Shown: positions 42,043-52,099, counted from the stretch's first letter. The stretch: 64,000 nucleotides of DNA from Rubritalea marina DSM 17716 (GCF_000378105.1 NZ_KB899247.1:124001-188000), one strand, 5' to 3'. A program made the numbers and translations. Notes: a model not told the origin generated them from the letters alone.

Positions 42043-43299
42043 CTAGGGCGCAGCTAGGCGTGCGATTACCTGCTCGGCTGTGGCTTGGCCAGACATGATT
42101 GCACCTTCGATGGAGGCTGTGCTGGTGTGGTCACCACAGAGCCAAATGCCATCGATGTTGAGATAGCCTGCTTTTGGTGGCTCAATGCTAGGAGCTTGTT
42201 CCGGCAAGGCGTGCTTGATGATGTCTGTACGAAGATGTTGCCACTGCATCACAGAATCGCCAAACCACTCGCGCAATTCAGCAATGACGATGTCGCGTAA
42301 GTGTGGGTCCCTGCGTTCACCTAGAACAGCCACAGAGATGAGAGATTTTCCGGCCGGCGCGTAGCTTGGACTCACGTCAGATGGCACACAGAGGTTATTC
42401 ACCAGCCCATCCCCACTACCATTGAGAGCAATGATGGCCTCTTTGAGAGGGGATTGGTCTGCACTAAAATAGAAGTTGGTGACGGCCCGCCAGCTGGGCG
42501 CAATGCTCTCGAAGTTTGGGACGAGGTGAGAAGCTGTGGAGGCGTCAGTGGCAAGGATAACCTGCGATGCGTCGAGAGAGGCGCCGTCGAGGAGGGTGAC
42601 CGAGTCCGTGGTGACTGACTGAACTGGAGTGTTGAGCGAGATGGCGCTACGTGGCAGTCGATCGGCCAGTTGCTTGGGAATGGCACTCATACCATTAGCT
42701 GGGAGTGTGGCATAGCCGCTGGTAAACATCTTGAATGTGAACTCAAACATTCGACTAGATGTTCGGAGCTCATTCTCTAGGAATATACCACCATAGAAGC
42801 TACGGAAAAACCCATCAATCATGCACTCGCTGAAGCCATAACTGCGCAGAAATTCAACGGTCCGGAGGTCTTGGTGTCGTGCAATGTCTGCCTGTGAGGT
42901 GCCAAGCGCTTGAAAGCGTAGCTGGGCGACGCGGAGTTTATCTGTGAGTGAACCGATGGGTGAAAGCGCACTACCTAACATTCGTAGTGGTCGGCGAAAC
43001 ACATCCATCACTCGCTGCATTTTTTGCCCGTCAAAAACCAGGGCTCCGGGCTCAAATTTACAAAGCTCAAGTGCCTCTAAATTCAACAGTTTGCCAGCTT
43101 TAGGGTAAGCACTCAAAAATACCTGGAAGCCACGATCGAGTAGGAATCCATCTACGTTGTCGGTGCGCGCGCGTCCACCAACGCAGTCGCTCGCTTCCAA
43201 AATGATGTAGGGTGTGCCGGCTTCTTGGAGTTTGAGCGCGCAGGAAAGACCACTGAGTCCAGCTCCAACAATGATGACAGGGTTTTTGTTCGGAGACAT
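42043..43299 (-). CDS. FAD-dependent oxidoreductase, amine-oxidase/phytoene-desaturase-like
   Basis: A 418-residue flavoprotein. The N-terminal dinucleotide-binding motif is IIVGAGLSGLSCALKLQEAG, followed by an acidic residue at YIILEASDCVGGRARTD and the family's LDRGFQVFLSAYP. The C-terminus has the second FAD contact GIWLCGDHTSTASIEGAIMSGQATAEQVI. This architecture is shared by protoporphyrinogen oxidase-, phytoene desaturase- and amine-oxidase-like enzymes; the length and motifs do not decide the substrate. The MATE transporter gene is 40 bases upstream on the same strand. Confidence 0.88.
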   Translation of the reverse strand: MSPNKNPVIIVGAGLSGLSCALKLQEAGTPYIILEASDCVGGRARTDNVDGFLLDRGFQVFLSAYPKAGKLLNLEALELCKFEPGALVFDGQKMQRVMDVFRRPLRMLGSALSPIGSLTDKLRVAQLRFQALGTSQADIARHQDLRTVEFLRSYGFSECMIDGFFRSFYGGIFLENELRTSSRMFEFTFKMFTSGYATLPANGMSAIPKQLADRLPRSAISLNTPVQSVTTDSVTLLDGASLDASQVILATDASTASHLVPNFESIAPSWRAVTNFYFSADQSPLKEAIIALNGSGDGLVNNLCVPSDVSPSYAPAGKSLISVAVLGERRDPHLRDIVIAELREWFGDSVMQWQHLRTDIIKHALPEQAPSIEPPKAGYLNIDGIWLCGDHTSTASIEGAIMSGQATAEQVIARLAAP

Positions 43300-43339
43300 T
43301 GTTGCTTAGAATACTCTTGTTCTTGTCAAAATCTGTCAA

Positions 43340-44719
43340 TCAACATGATTTTCTGGTGCCTTCTGTAGGGGACTCGGTGTCACGTAACTTTGAGAGAACT
43401 GACTGGCTGTAGCAAATGGTGACGATGACGACGGATACATTGATCACGCACATGCTAATCCAGAAGCCGTCCAGGCCCAACTGGAAAACGTGCACCACTA
43501 AGGTGCAGCCGATGATTGGTAGAATGACTTTGCGCACGACGGATTCAATTAAACCGTACATTGGACGCTTCATGGCTTGCAGGAAGCCAATGTAGATGAA
43601 TCCCACAACGTATGACCATTGAATGAAGGCCATAATGCGGACATAGCGAGTGCCGACGGCGATCACTTCGGCATCCTCGGTGAACAGCTTCACCAGCCAC
43701 GGCGCAAAGACACCTAAGCCGATCGATGCTGCTAGTATGAGGTAGATGCCGTACTTTAGGCAGAGCCTAACACACTCACGGACTCGCTCAGAGTGGCCTG
43801 CTCCATTATTTTGGCCCACAATCGAGATGATCGCTGAGCCGAGGCCAATCGAGGGAAGGAGTGCGATTTGTTCGATACGCGTGCCAATACCAAAGGCCGC
43901 GACAGAGACCTCGCCATAGAATTTCAAGAAGTAAGTCGTGACGAAGAACCCGAGCGCCACCGACATGAGGTTGAAGCTGGTGGGAATCCCTTGACGTAGG
44001 ATCTGACGATAGATCGTGAGTTTAGGTTTGATGTGTTCATAGCAAAGGGACGCGATGTGGCCGCGCCTGAGGACTACCGAGAAAAGGTACATGCCTCCAA
44101 GAGCTTGAATGCACACGGTGGCCCAGGCGATGCCGCGAATTCCCATCGCGGGGAGGCCGAAGCCGCCGTAGAGGAACCAAGGGTCGAGAATAAGGTTGAG
44201 GAAGAAGCCAATGATAAGCACACGGCTATAGGTCTTGCTGTCACCGTGAGCTAAGAGGATTGCATTGCTCATGCTACTCAACAAAAAGAAGACAGTGCCG
44301 AAGAACAGTGGACTTAGGTATTGGTCTGCTAGATCGAGTGTGTTGCCAGTGGCGCCTAAGAACTGAAACAACGGGTAGGCCGTAGTGAGACCAATTGCGC
44401 TGACGACGATGGAGCAAATAATGCCCAGCGAGATGACTTGTACGGAAAGCGTGCCAGCTTCGCTCTCTTGATTTGCCCCAAGAGCATTGGCAATCAATGC
44501 CGAAGCACCGCGAGCTAGGCCACCACTGATGGCGATGATGATGAAAAATACAGGAAACGACAGTGCCATTGCAGCGAGCGCTTCTGTCGAAATCCTTCCT
44601 GCATAAAAGGAATCAACAACGTTGTACATTGTGTTAAAAAAGTACCCGACACTCATCGGTAGTGCGATGCGACGGATATGACCCGGGAGTGAACCGGATG
44701 TTAGTGAGGGTGAGGCCAT
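43340..44719 (-). CDS. MATE-family efflux transporter
   Basis: A 459-residue inner-membrane protein with twelve predicted transmembrane helices in two homologous halves. Family features include RRIALPMSVGYFFNTMYNVVDSFYAGRIS at the first helix (shown here only in part: NTMYNVVDSFYAGRIS), GGLARGASALIANALGA, and SFNLMSVALGFFVTTYFL at the start of the second half. MATE proteins export drugs or other cations in exchange for Na+ or H+. It lies 40 bases upstream of the flavoprotein gene; an operon is likely but a shared role is not evident. Confidence 0.92.
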   Translation of the reverse strand: MASPSLTSGSLPGHIRRIALPMSVGYFFNTMYNVVDSFYAGRISTEALAAMALSFPVFFIIIAISGGLARGASALIANALGANQESEAGTLSVQVISLGIICSIVVSAIGLTTAYPLFQFLGATGNTLDLADQYLSPLFFGTVFFLLSSMSNAILLAHGDSKTYSRVLIIGFFLNLILDPWFLYGGFGLPAMGIRGIAWATVCIQALGGMYLFSVVLRRGHIASLCYEHIKPKLTIYRQILRQGIPTSFNLMSVALGFFVTTYFLKFYGEVSVAAFGIGTRIEQIALLPSIGLGSAIISIVGQNNGAGHSERVRECVRLCLKYGIYLILAASIGLGVFAPWLVKLFTEDAEVIAVGTRYVRIMAFIQWSYVVGFIYIGFLQAMKRPMYGLIESVVRKVILPIIGCTLVVHVFQLGLDGFWISMCVINVSVVIVTICYSQSVLSKLRDTESPTEGTRKSC

Positions 44720-44781
44720 CTAGCAATCAGCATAGTGGTTCACCAACGCAATGCAAGGGAAGCCATGCTTGGAACTATGAC

Positions 44782-46080
44782 TTATTGAGGATCCTTTTCC
44801 ACACGCGGTTTGCCTGTGATCAATTGCGAGAACTTAAACGGCTGAGCTTGGTAGTCTTTTTGAAGATATTCCTCCGGGATCGTGACTTGGTTTGCGTCTC
44901 TGATTCCGGAGAAGCTAGGTGACATGATTTCAATACCCGCTTCATTGAAGCGATCCTGAATTGCTTGGTGCATTTGTGAATAAATCAGCGGTGTCTTTCG
45001 GGGATGGCGGCTCACAACATTGAGCTCGTACTCGACGCTAAAGTCACCCAAGGCATTTTGCAGCACGAATGCTGGTCGTGATTCATCGAGGAATTCGATG
45101 TCAGCTGCTGCTGCAATGAGTAATTCATGAACCTGACGCCATGGGACATCATAGCCGATGGTGACTGTGCTATGCAGTACGATACCAGCATCTTTAGCGT
45201 GGGTGCTGTAGTTCACAATATGGTTATTCATCACCATGGTGTTCGGGACAGAAATGACAACATTCTTTGGTGTGCGAATGCGTGTGACGAGGAGCGATTT
45301 CTCAACGATGTCACCTGTGGTTTCTGCGATGCGAACCCGATCACCAGTTTGGAAGGCACGCATGTAAGTGATGGCGATCCCAGAAATGATGTTGGTGATC
45401 GCTGAGGTGGAGCCCAGTGATACGAGAATGCCGATGAAAATCGACAAGCCCTGGAGTGCTGGAGACTGGGAGCCCGGTAGGTAGGGGAAGACGATGACGA
45501 AGGCAAATACCATGAGCAAAAGCCGGACGAGTACGAATGTGGGACGTGCCCATTCTTGATAAAAACCATTGAGATGGATACGGCCACGATCCACGCCATC
45601 GAAGATGAGTTTGACGATGCGGATGAGAAAATGGGTGAAGAAGCCTACGGTGAAAATGAATACGAGATTCGGAATGAATTCGATAAACTCATTTTGGAGG
45701 TCGAGGTATTTACTACTGAGGTAGTTCCAAACAATCTCAGGGATGTGGCAGGTACTATCCCACTGAGTTAACACAATTACCGAGAAGGTAGCGAACAGTA
45801 CGATATTGACGACGCGACGAATGAAGGACGTGAAGGTAGCTGATAACTTACTAATTTCTTCACCATTTAGGAGCTCCTGTTCTTGGAGTTTTACCGAGCG
45901 GATCTCACGATTGAAGACGCGACCATCCTCAGTGCCGATCCAACGAAAAATGCGCTTCACAATCCACCATGACACCAGCAAAAGAAAGGCAGACACAACC
46001 ACCACGATGACGCGCTGGACGAACTTGGCTTCTTCCGAATGAGTGAAAAAATCGAGTAGGGAGTTCAGGAACTCAGACAT
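44782..46080 (-). CDS. MscS-type mechanosensitive channel
   Basis: A 432-residue small-conductance mechanosensitive channel. It has a helical N-terminal region with four hydrophobic segments and then the MscS core: the pore helix and following strand are LGSTSAITNIISGIAITYM with FQTGDRVRIAETTGDIVEKSL. The beta domain has PNTMVMNNHIVNYS, and the C-terminal alpha/beta domain ends with IQDRFNEAGIEIMSPSF. It would release solutes on hypo-osmotic shock. ATG 46080 (MSEFLNSLLDFF) is chosen; ATG 46092 lies four codons upstream. It is divergent from the next gene. Confidence 0.92.
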   Translation of the reverse strand: MSEFLNSLLDFFTHSEEAKFVQRVIVVVVSAFLLLVSWWIVKRIFRWIGTEDGRVFNREIRSVKLQEQELLNGEEISKLSATFTSFIRRVVNIVLFATFSVIVLTQWDSTCHIPEIVWNYLSSKYLDLQNEFIEFIPNLVFIFTVGFFTHFLIRIVKLIFDGVDRGRIHLNGFYQEWARPTFVLVRLLLMVFAFVIVFPYLPGSQSPALQGLSIFIGILVSLGSTSAITNIISGIAITYMRAFQTGDRVRIAETTGDIVEKSLLVTRIRTPKNVVISVPNTMVMNNHIVNYSTHAKDAGIVLHSTVTIGYDVPWRQVHELLIAAAADIEFLDESRPAFVLQNALGDFSVEYELNVVSRHPRKTPLIYSQMHQAIQDRFNEAGIEIMSPSFSGIRDANQVTIPEEYLQKDYQAQPFKFSQLITGKPRVEKDPQ

Positions 46081-46129
46081 TATTCTGATCATTACCTGAT
46101 AGGTGGATAAGTGTAAAGGTGCGAATGAG

Positions 46130-46158
46130 TTGAGCTCTGTTGGGTAATTGTGTTATAA
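46130..46158 (+). promoter_or_regulatory. sigma70-like promoter for the receiver-membrane protein gene
   Basis: TTGAGC at 46130 and TTATAA at 46153 are separated by 17 bases, a good match to a housekeeping promoter, 31 bases upstream of the ATG at 46190. The region lies between divergent genes. Confidence 0.5.
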
Positions 46159-46189
46159 AATAATTATCTAACCTTCCAACTTAGCTGCG

Positions 46190-47497
46190 ATGTCAGACAA
46201 CACCACATCTTCTCCCATCAAACTCTTGTTAGTCGTTTCTATCCCTACTGGTAGAGAATCCATTCAAAAGCATCTAAATGCATTATCTGAACACCAAAGC
46301 ACCGAGGGTCGATCGATCGAAATCGTGGCAGTGGCATACAACAAACGATCGGCCTATCAGGAGTTGAAGTCCTATGAGCCAGATTTAGTGATTTTGGATC
46401 TGATGCTGCCAAATATGAGAAGTATCGAAATTGCGGCGTACATTTCTACACTCAATCCAGAAATTAAGATTATCGCAATGTCACCAGAAGACACCCCACA
46501 TGAAGAGCTCATGTTGTGTCTGCAGGCAGGCGTTCTGGGGTATTTCACAGAAGAAGCGAAGACTGAGCATGTGCTGCGGGCTATCGACCGGGTGCTCTGT
46601 GGGAAAAAATCTCTCCCGGAAGAAGCAACTTACGATGTGTTGCAACAAGCCGCTTCAGATCTCGTGATCTCTAGAAAAGAAAAGCGCACTCAATTTCTCA
46701 GCGCACTCATTGGTTTAGTGCCTCTCGCAGGTATACTTGCGGCATTCATCAGCTTTCTATGGCGTGAGTATTGGGGGCAGATTGGGGTGCGTGTGGGGGA
46801 TCTGGGTGTCGATTCATCAAAGCGCGTGGTCGAACTCTTCATCAGCATCTTGCTCCTAGTTGGAATGATTGGCCCATTGCTATACATCAACTCCTGGCTC
46901 GATGCGATCGAGGAACGCTTTGGAAAACTGAAAAAATGGATTTACGCATCGAGGGCAAAGCCTGGGCTGAAGCGCGCCTTATATGCACGTAAGACCCAAT
47001 GGATTGTTTTCGCATGCATGTTACTGATGATCTCTATGCCATTGAATTTCACCGGCGGGAAGATATTGACGATCGTGATTGGTGTGATTTTTGCTGCAGC
47101 ATTGTTAGCGAATATGGCTGGCTTTGCTCAAGCCTTGCCAACGGTATTCCACCTATCAAAATCGAGCACTCGTTGGGTCTACACTATCTTAGGTGGTATT
47201 TTCACACTTTTGATACTGGCCTTAAGTGTTGAAGTCTTTTTGCGAGGGCCTGATCTAAGGCACGATGGCGTGCATGGATTTGTGGTCAAGAAGGCGCTCG
47301 ATGTCTCAGCTCGTCCTGCAATGTTTTATGATCTAGATGGAAAGCACCCACCGTTAGGAGCGTTATACCTTGGAGGTAATGCGGATCTTTACGTTCTCTA
47401 TGACCCCAACACGGAATCTGTACGCATGATCCCGGTCGGCTCCACCCGCGTTGAAATTATCGATGAAGTACCGGTGCTTGATGACGGGAAGGATTAA
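46190..47497 (+). CDS. membrane protein with degenerate response-regulator receiver domain
   Basis: A 435-residue protein with an unusual layout. Residues 10-135 form a receiver-like domain of the NarL type: the phospho-acceptor Asp 70 is present in DLVILDLMLPN, and the switch Ser 98 in IIAMS. However the acidic pair that binds Mg2+ is replaced by Ser-Ile (17-18), and the conserved Lys of the GYxxK motif is Glu 121. Instead of a helix-turn-helix output, about five hydrophobic helices follow (near 170-190, 215-238, 268-286, 290-312 and 330-350), then a soluble C-terminal domain of about 80 residues. It therefore cannot act as an ordinary transcription factor. Function is unknown; it may hold a partner protein at the membrane. 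Confidence 0.8.
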   Translation: MSDNTTSSPIKLLLVVSIPTGRESIQKHLNALSEHQSTEGRSIEIVAVAYNKRSAYQELKSYEPDLVILDLMLPNMRSIEIAAYISTLNPEIKIIAMSPEDTPHEELMLCLQAGVLGYFTEEAKTEHVLRAIDRVLCGKKSLPEEATYDVLQQAASDLVISRKEKRTQFLSALIGLVPLAGILAAFISFLWREYWGQIGVRVGDLGVDSSKRVVELFISILLLVGMIGPLLYINSWLDAIEERFGKLKKWIYASRAKPGLKRALYARKTQWIVFACMLLMISMPLNFTGGKILTIVIGVIFAAALLANMAGFAQALPTVFHLSKSSTRWVYTILGGIFTLLILALSVEVFLRGPDLRHDGVHGFVVKKALDVSARPAMFYDLDGKHPPLGALYLGGNADLYVLYDPNTESVRMIPVGSTRVEIIDEVPVLDDGKD

Positions 47498-47736
47498 GTA
47501 TTTTTCAGGAAAATAGCGAGTGGGGTAGTTCGTCTCATCCTAATAATTGAGGAGGCTTTTTTGCTATCCAGTGGGAGGCAATACTCAGAAGCTTGTGCTT
47601 GTATTAAGTGGTCTGAATATTGCGATATTCCTGCACTTCTCGATTCATCGGACAACACGATACTGTTGCTCTTAGGGTCGTGGCAGGCGATATCCCCCTT
47701 GTCGTGTGTTCAGCTGCATTCACCCATGAACACACA

Positions 47737-50700
47737 ATGACAAGCATACGAAACCTTATCATACTCCTGCTCTCAAGTCTGACATTGATGGCAGAGACTT
47801 TAACTCCACTAGGCGAAGGCGATCCCACCATGACTGTGCCGCAAACAGCGGCCGAGCTTTGGGCGGAGTTTGATCCCACTGCAGAACCTCTAGATACGGA
47901 GATTCTTTACCAATGGGAGGAAAGCGGCGTCACACTTCAGGTGGTCAGAATCCGCGTCGGAGTGTTCAAAGGTGAGACCGTGATGGTCGCTGGTGTGTAT
48001 GGTTTCCCAACTGGTCAAACAAACCTTCCAGGACTTCTCAATATCCATGGTGGTGGACAATCTGCTGATTACAAATCGTGCTTGTACAATGCCTTGCGCG
48101 GTTACGCTACATTCTCTTTGGCCTGGGCTGGTCGCATCACTGCGGATAGCCCGAATGATACGGGAACTGGCTACAGCGTGACGAATGCCAATGTGGCCGC
48201 ATTTTGGACAGGTGACACAAACGATCCCGACTATAAAGTCACGACGGATTGGGGTCCCTTAGAGGGGTACCACGCGCCGAGTCGCTATGTGAGCACCAAT
48301 GCGACAGACCTACAGCCAGCAACATGGACTTACGATGCTGTCGAGTCTCCGCGGAATAGCACCTGGTTCTATTGGACTATGGCGGCCCGCCGCGCGCTTA
48401 CTTTCCTTGAAAATCAATCTGAGGTGGATGGCACACGGCTCGGTGTTTACGGGCACTCTATGGGGGGAAAGTTGACAGTGATGACCACGGGGACGGACTC
48501 GCGCGTCAAAGCATCAGCACCATCGTGTGGTGGCAATAGCTTCTTTGATGAGTACAACAACAACGACTTTATGGGCGTCACCATTGGTGATCCGGCCTAT
48601 TTGGCCACGATTGCGTGTCCGACGATGTTCTTGATGCCATCGAACGACTTCAACGCACATATCGCCGATATGCCGGCGAGCGTCGCCTTCCTTGACAACA
48701 ATAGCATCGATTGGCGGATCAGTACCTCAGCGCACCACAACCACCAAGATACCTCGGAGTACACGGTGGCTACCCAGATTTGGATGGACGAGATATTTAA
48801 GTCGGGTCCGACCACGCCTGAATCACCAGTGATAAGCTTGAACCTTAACGATCCATCAGGCGTTCCGCAGATCACGATCACAGCGGATAATACGACACGC
48901 ACGGTACAGAGCGTGGAGGTGTTCTACACCCAGATGGGTGAAGATGACGGAGAGGTGCAGAGCATCAATGACTTCATCGTGCGCCATTGGCACAGTGCCA
49001 CGGTGACCGGAAGTGGGGCAAACTGGGCTGCATCACTTCCCATTGAGTCCACTGACGAGCCACTGATGGTTTTCGCCAATGTCCGCTACGACCTCGACAG
49101 TTCGATCACTGCTGCGGGGTATTACTACGCGCCGTATACCGCTGAGCAATTCGTCTTATCCACACCAGTCATTTTAACGAGCTCGGCGGCACTTCAATCT
49201 GCAGGGGTCAATGCAACATTCAGCCCAACAACCGATATTGAAGACTTCTTGGGGGATTGGGAACTTGAGTGGTTTAGTTATTTGGAGGGTGCAACTCGCT
49301 GGCAGCGCACCACGCACAAGATCAATGATGTCGTCTACAAAGGTCCTAAATATTCTAAGCTCAGTCTCGAAATATACTCTGAACAGGTGAATAAACTTGT
49401 CTTGCGTATTGATGATGCCGGTGTGGAGATCGAGCTTCCCGGGGGCGCCGAGTGGCAACAAGTCGAGCTGAACCCATGGGATTTTCAGAAAAGTGATGGA
49501 GTGATGGGATTCAACTGGGATAATGCCAATGAGTTGGAGCTTACCAACTACCTCAACCTTGGCAATTCTGTAGAACTAGGCAACGCAGTTTGGAGTGGCG
49601 CGAATCCTCAATTTCGCAACTTGCAGTGGAAAGCTGGCACAGTGAAGGACTACACGGATGAAATTCCTAACCCACTATCCGACCTACCAGTCGAGGACGG
49701 CGTGGTGTACCTGACACTTGAATCCACCCTAGAATACTCTGAAGGTGTGAATGGCCTCAGCTTGAATGACGAGTGGTTGGGGGAGGCCGCTTACGAAGTA
49801 GAAGGGCAGGTGTACCCACGCGGAATCACCGGCTTATCACCAGCTGAGTTATTGTTTTTCCTTGGTCGTGACTACAGCCAGTTTGATGCAATCACTCAAG
49901 CGCGCAACTTTGCCGGAGTAGGCGTGACGATGCAGGTCTATCTCGATGACGTCCTTGCCTTTGAGTCATCTAGTTTAGTGAACGATGAGCATGAGGCTGT
50001 TAGTTTGGATGTTAGTGATGCGGTGGAAATGCGTTTGGTGATTGTGGCAACCGAAGATCCATCAGCAATCGTGCAGGCCGCATGGGTAGATGCCAAGCTA
50101 ACCCCAAAGAATAGAACCATCTTTAGCGAAGGTTTTGAAGGGCTGGGTGGCAATGTGAGTGGTACTGATGGTTGGGTGAATTCTTTTAGTGATTGGTCTT
50201 CCAGTGCAAATAACCCATCAGGCAGCAGTATGACAGGCAGCTTCTATGGCAATTTCACAGGCTATTACTTCGATGCTGCCACTGCGCCGGATCCATCGAA
50301 TTCAGGTGCGACTCACAAACCATATGATGGCACTACGGATACCTATAACCTGGGGCAGCATTGGGTTTCCGTCGGAAATAGCCTAGCGACTGCCACATAT
50401 TCCTTCGGGATGCAGGCCGACTCTGGTGTGACGGTAGAAGAGGGAACAACTTACGAGCTGAGCTTCAATTACTTCAAAATGCCCACAGTGGCGCAGCCGG
50501 GGGATTCTGATGTGATCGCTCATCTAGTGGACTACTCAACCCTCGATGCTACAGGGGGCGCCACCACGATATTTGCTACTCAGACTTTCGATGCTGCAAC
50601 GGTAGTGGGAGACATCAGGACAGCCACGTTGGCTTTCAAGGGGACTGCCGCAGCTAGTGGTGCGCAGTTGGGGATTCTGATCACCGCGCCTGCAGATGAT

Positions 50701-51159
50701 CTCGATTACGCAGGTATCGACAATGTCAAGCTTGTGGCGAATGCGGCTGAGACATTCAACGATTGGGGCTTTGAAAGTGGTCTTGATGACACAGCTGGCA
50801 AGGAGTCAGGCTTTGATAAGGACCCAGATAAAGATGGCTTGGATAATGGCGTGGAAGCTTGGTTTGGCACTGACCCGCTCGTGGCAGGCAATACCTTTAC
50901 CACGGTGGAAGTGAACAGTGGGAACCTCAGCTTCCAGCACATGCAGAATGATGTGGTTCTTGATGGGGTCAACGGCTCCTACGAATGGTCGACCAATCTC
51001 GGGGATTGGTATGCTGCTGATGGGGTGGATGGTCCAGGGGGCGGCTCAACAGTCACCGTGGTGCCTACGACCCTCAATGGTGTGACCACCGCAGCGGTAA
51101 GCACGAGTCTTGCTCAGGAGAAGATCTTCATTCGAGTCAAGGTGACCTCTTCGAACTGA
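47737..51159 (+). CDS. large secreted alpha/beta esterase with NPCBM-like domain
   Basis: A 1140-residue exported protein. A signal peptide (SIRNLIILLLSSLTLMA) leads to an alpha/beta hydrolase of acetyl-xylan-esterase/dienelactone-hydrolase type, with NIHGGGQSADYKS and the nucleophile GHSMGGKLTV at Ser 241, and a probable His in TSAHHNHQD near 335. Residues about 650-790 resemble an NPCBM carbohydrate-binding domain (VNGLSLNDEWLGE, RGITGLSPAELLFFLG, and QVYLDDVLAFESS). A jelly-roll-like region spans about 800-1010, and a calcium-binding repeat (DKDPDKDGLDNGVEAWFG) lies near 1030. It most likely removes ester groups from an external polysaccharide. ATG 47737 is chosen for the signal peptide; the frame extends to 47620. 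No other polysaccharide gene is adjacent. Confidence 0.85.
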   Translation: MTSIRNLIILLLSSLTLMAETLTPLGEGDPTMTVPQTAAELWAEFDPTAEPLDTEILYQWEESGVTLQVVRIRVGVFKGETVMVAGVYGFPTGQTNLPGLLNIHGGGQSADYKSCLYNALRGYATFSLAWAGRITADSPNDTGTGYSVTNANVAAFWTGDTNDPDYKVTTDWGPLEGYHAPSRYVSTNATDLQPATWTYDAVESPRNSTWFYWTMAARRALTFLENQSEVDGTRLGVYGHSMGGKLTVMTTGTDSRVKASAPSCGGNSFFDEYNNNDFMGVTIGDPAYLATIACPTMFLMPSNDFNAHIADMPASVAFLDNNSIDWRISTSAHHNHQDTSEYTVATQIWMDEIFKSGPTTPESPVISLNLNDPSGVPQITITADNTTRTVQSVEVFYTQMGEDDGEVQSINDFIVRHWHSATVTGSGANWAASLPIESTDEPLMVFANVRYDLDSSITAAGYYYAPYTAEQFVLSTPVILTSSAALQSAGVNATFSPTTDIEDFLGDWELEWFSYLEGATRWQRTTHKINDVVYKGPKYSKLSLEIYSEQVNKLVLRIDDAGVEIELPGGAEWQQVELNPWDFQKSDGVMGFNWDNANELELTNYLNLGNSVELGNAVWSGANPQFRNLQWKAGTVKDYTDEIPNPLSDLPVEDGVVYLTLESTLEYSEGVNGLSLNDEWLGEAAYEVEGQVYPRGITGLSPAELLFFLGRDYSQFDAITQARNFAGVGVTMQVYLDDVLAFESSSLVNDEHEAVSLDVSDAVEMRLVIVATEDPSAIVQAAWVDAKLTPKNRTIFSEGFEGLGGNVSGTDGWVNSFSDWSSSANNPSGSSMTGSFYGNFTGYYFDAATAPDPSNSGATHKPYDGTTDTYNLGQHWVSVGNSLATATYSFGMQADSGVTVEEGTTYELSFNYFKMPTVAQPGDSDVIAHLVDYSTLDATGGATTIFATQTFDAATVVGDIRTATLAFKGTAAASGAQLGILITAPADDLDYAGIDNVKLVANAAETFNDWGFESGLDDTAGKESGFDKDPDKDGLDNGVEAWFGTDPLVAGNTFTTVEVNSGNLSFQHMQNDVVLDGVNGSYEWSTNLGDWYAADGVDGPGGGSTVTVVPTTLNGVTTAAVSTSLAQEKIFIRVKVTSSN

Positions 51160-51181
51160 ATCCCTAGAATCCCTTAAACAA

Positions 51182-51225
51182 AATGCCGCTACTTGGTTTA
51201 TCCCTAGTAGCGGCATTCTCTTTTT
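51182..51225 (+). terminator. terminator after the esterase gene, possibly bidirectional
   Basis: A perfect 12-base stem (51182-51193 with 51206-51217), 12-base loop and T-rich tail, 22 bases after the esterase stop codon. The minus-strand side is also T-rich, so it could serve the convergent gene too. Confidence 0.82.
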
Positions 51226-51234
51226 GGTGATTGG

Positions 51235-52099
51235 CTATGCGAGCGTGCTGAGCTTCTGGCGCATGATGATCATGCTGGCCTTACTCTCGGCACCGGAGCG
51301 AATCGCTTGCTCCAGCTCCACCGCGCCGTATTGGGTGCTATCATACGTGGCGACAATGACTTCATCGCCAGTGCGGAGGAAGCGATCCTCACTGTTGCCA
51401 AAGTCGGAGTAACAAGTGGCGCCGATGCCGACGACTGCGTAGCGAGGCTTGCTACTGGCAATCATGCTAGAAAGTGGCTCCAGCGGTCCGTGGTCGGTCT
51501 GGGTGTTGATTTGATTCAGCATCCATTCCACGAGTTGTTGATTGAGGTAGCAATAGTCAGAGACGGCGGTATCTTTGCCGTAGGTGATGAGCTTGCCATC
51601 CCGCACGAGGTAGCAGGCGAGGCGGTATCGGTCGATTGTGCCGCCAGCTTCATTGAAGTCGTCGATTGGTACAATCGCCTCCGCCATGCCTTGGGAGGCG
51701 GCCCCCCCAGTTCTTTTTGATGCTAATCTTTGGCGCAGCAATGCGGCGTGAGCAATCGTTGAAGGCGCTGAATCCGAGGACTTGGACGCCTGAGAGGAGC
51801 TCTTCTGAGCCATCCGCATACTCCAGTTCAAGCACGAGACCGATCTCAGGCTCTGGCTGGAGGAAGCCTTCCTCGTTGTCATTCAACAGTGAAGAGGAGA
51901 GGGGGTTCTTGCTGAGAAAGCTTCCGTGGTCAGGCAAAAACCATGGAAACATGCCTTTAGGCGCGTTTTCTGGAGCAACGACTTCTTTGAAGTCATTTGC
52001 TTCACCTGCTTGGTCGAGGTGCTCCGCTTGATTGCCTGCAATCCCAAGCCCAATCCAGGCTTCGTTATTGGTGAGTTTAGAAAGTGTCGTGACGTGCAT
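51235..52099 (-). pseudogene. DUF5718-like gene with one-base frameshift in a G7 tract
   Basis: Two overlapping minus-strand frames together encode one protein. The 5' frame starts at ATG 52099 (MHVTTLSKLTNNEAWIGLGI) and carries GIAGNQAEHLDQAGEANDF, KGMFPWFLP and FSAFNDCSRRIAAPKISIKK; it then loses register. The 3' frame resumes at once with ASQGMAEAIVPIDDFNEAGG and ends ...GIGATCYSDFG, RTGDEVIVATYD. Both halves match the pattern of DUF5718-family proteins as I recall them. The switch lies in seven G (51702-51708, read as C on the plus strand): six G would restore NWGAASQG in one frame of 287 residues. It may be a real mutation, a slippage-prone tract, or a sequencing error. Confidence 0.75.
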
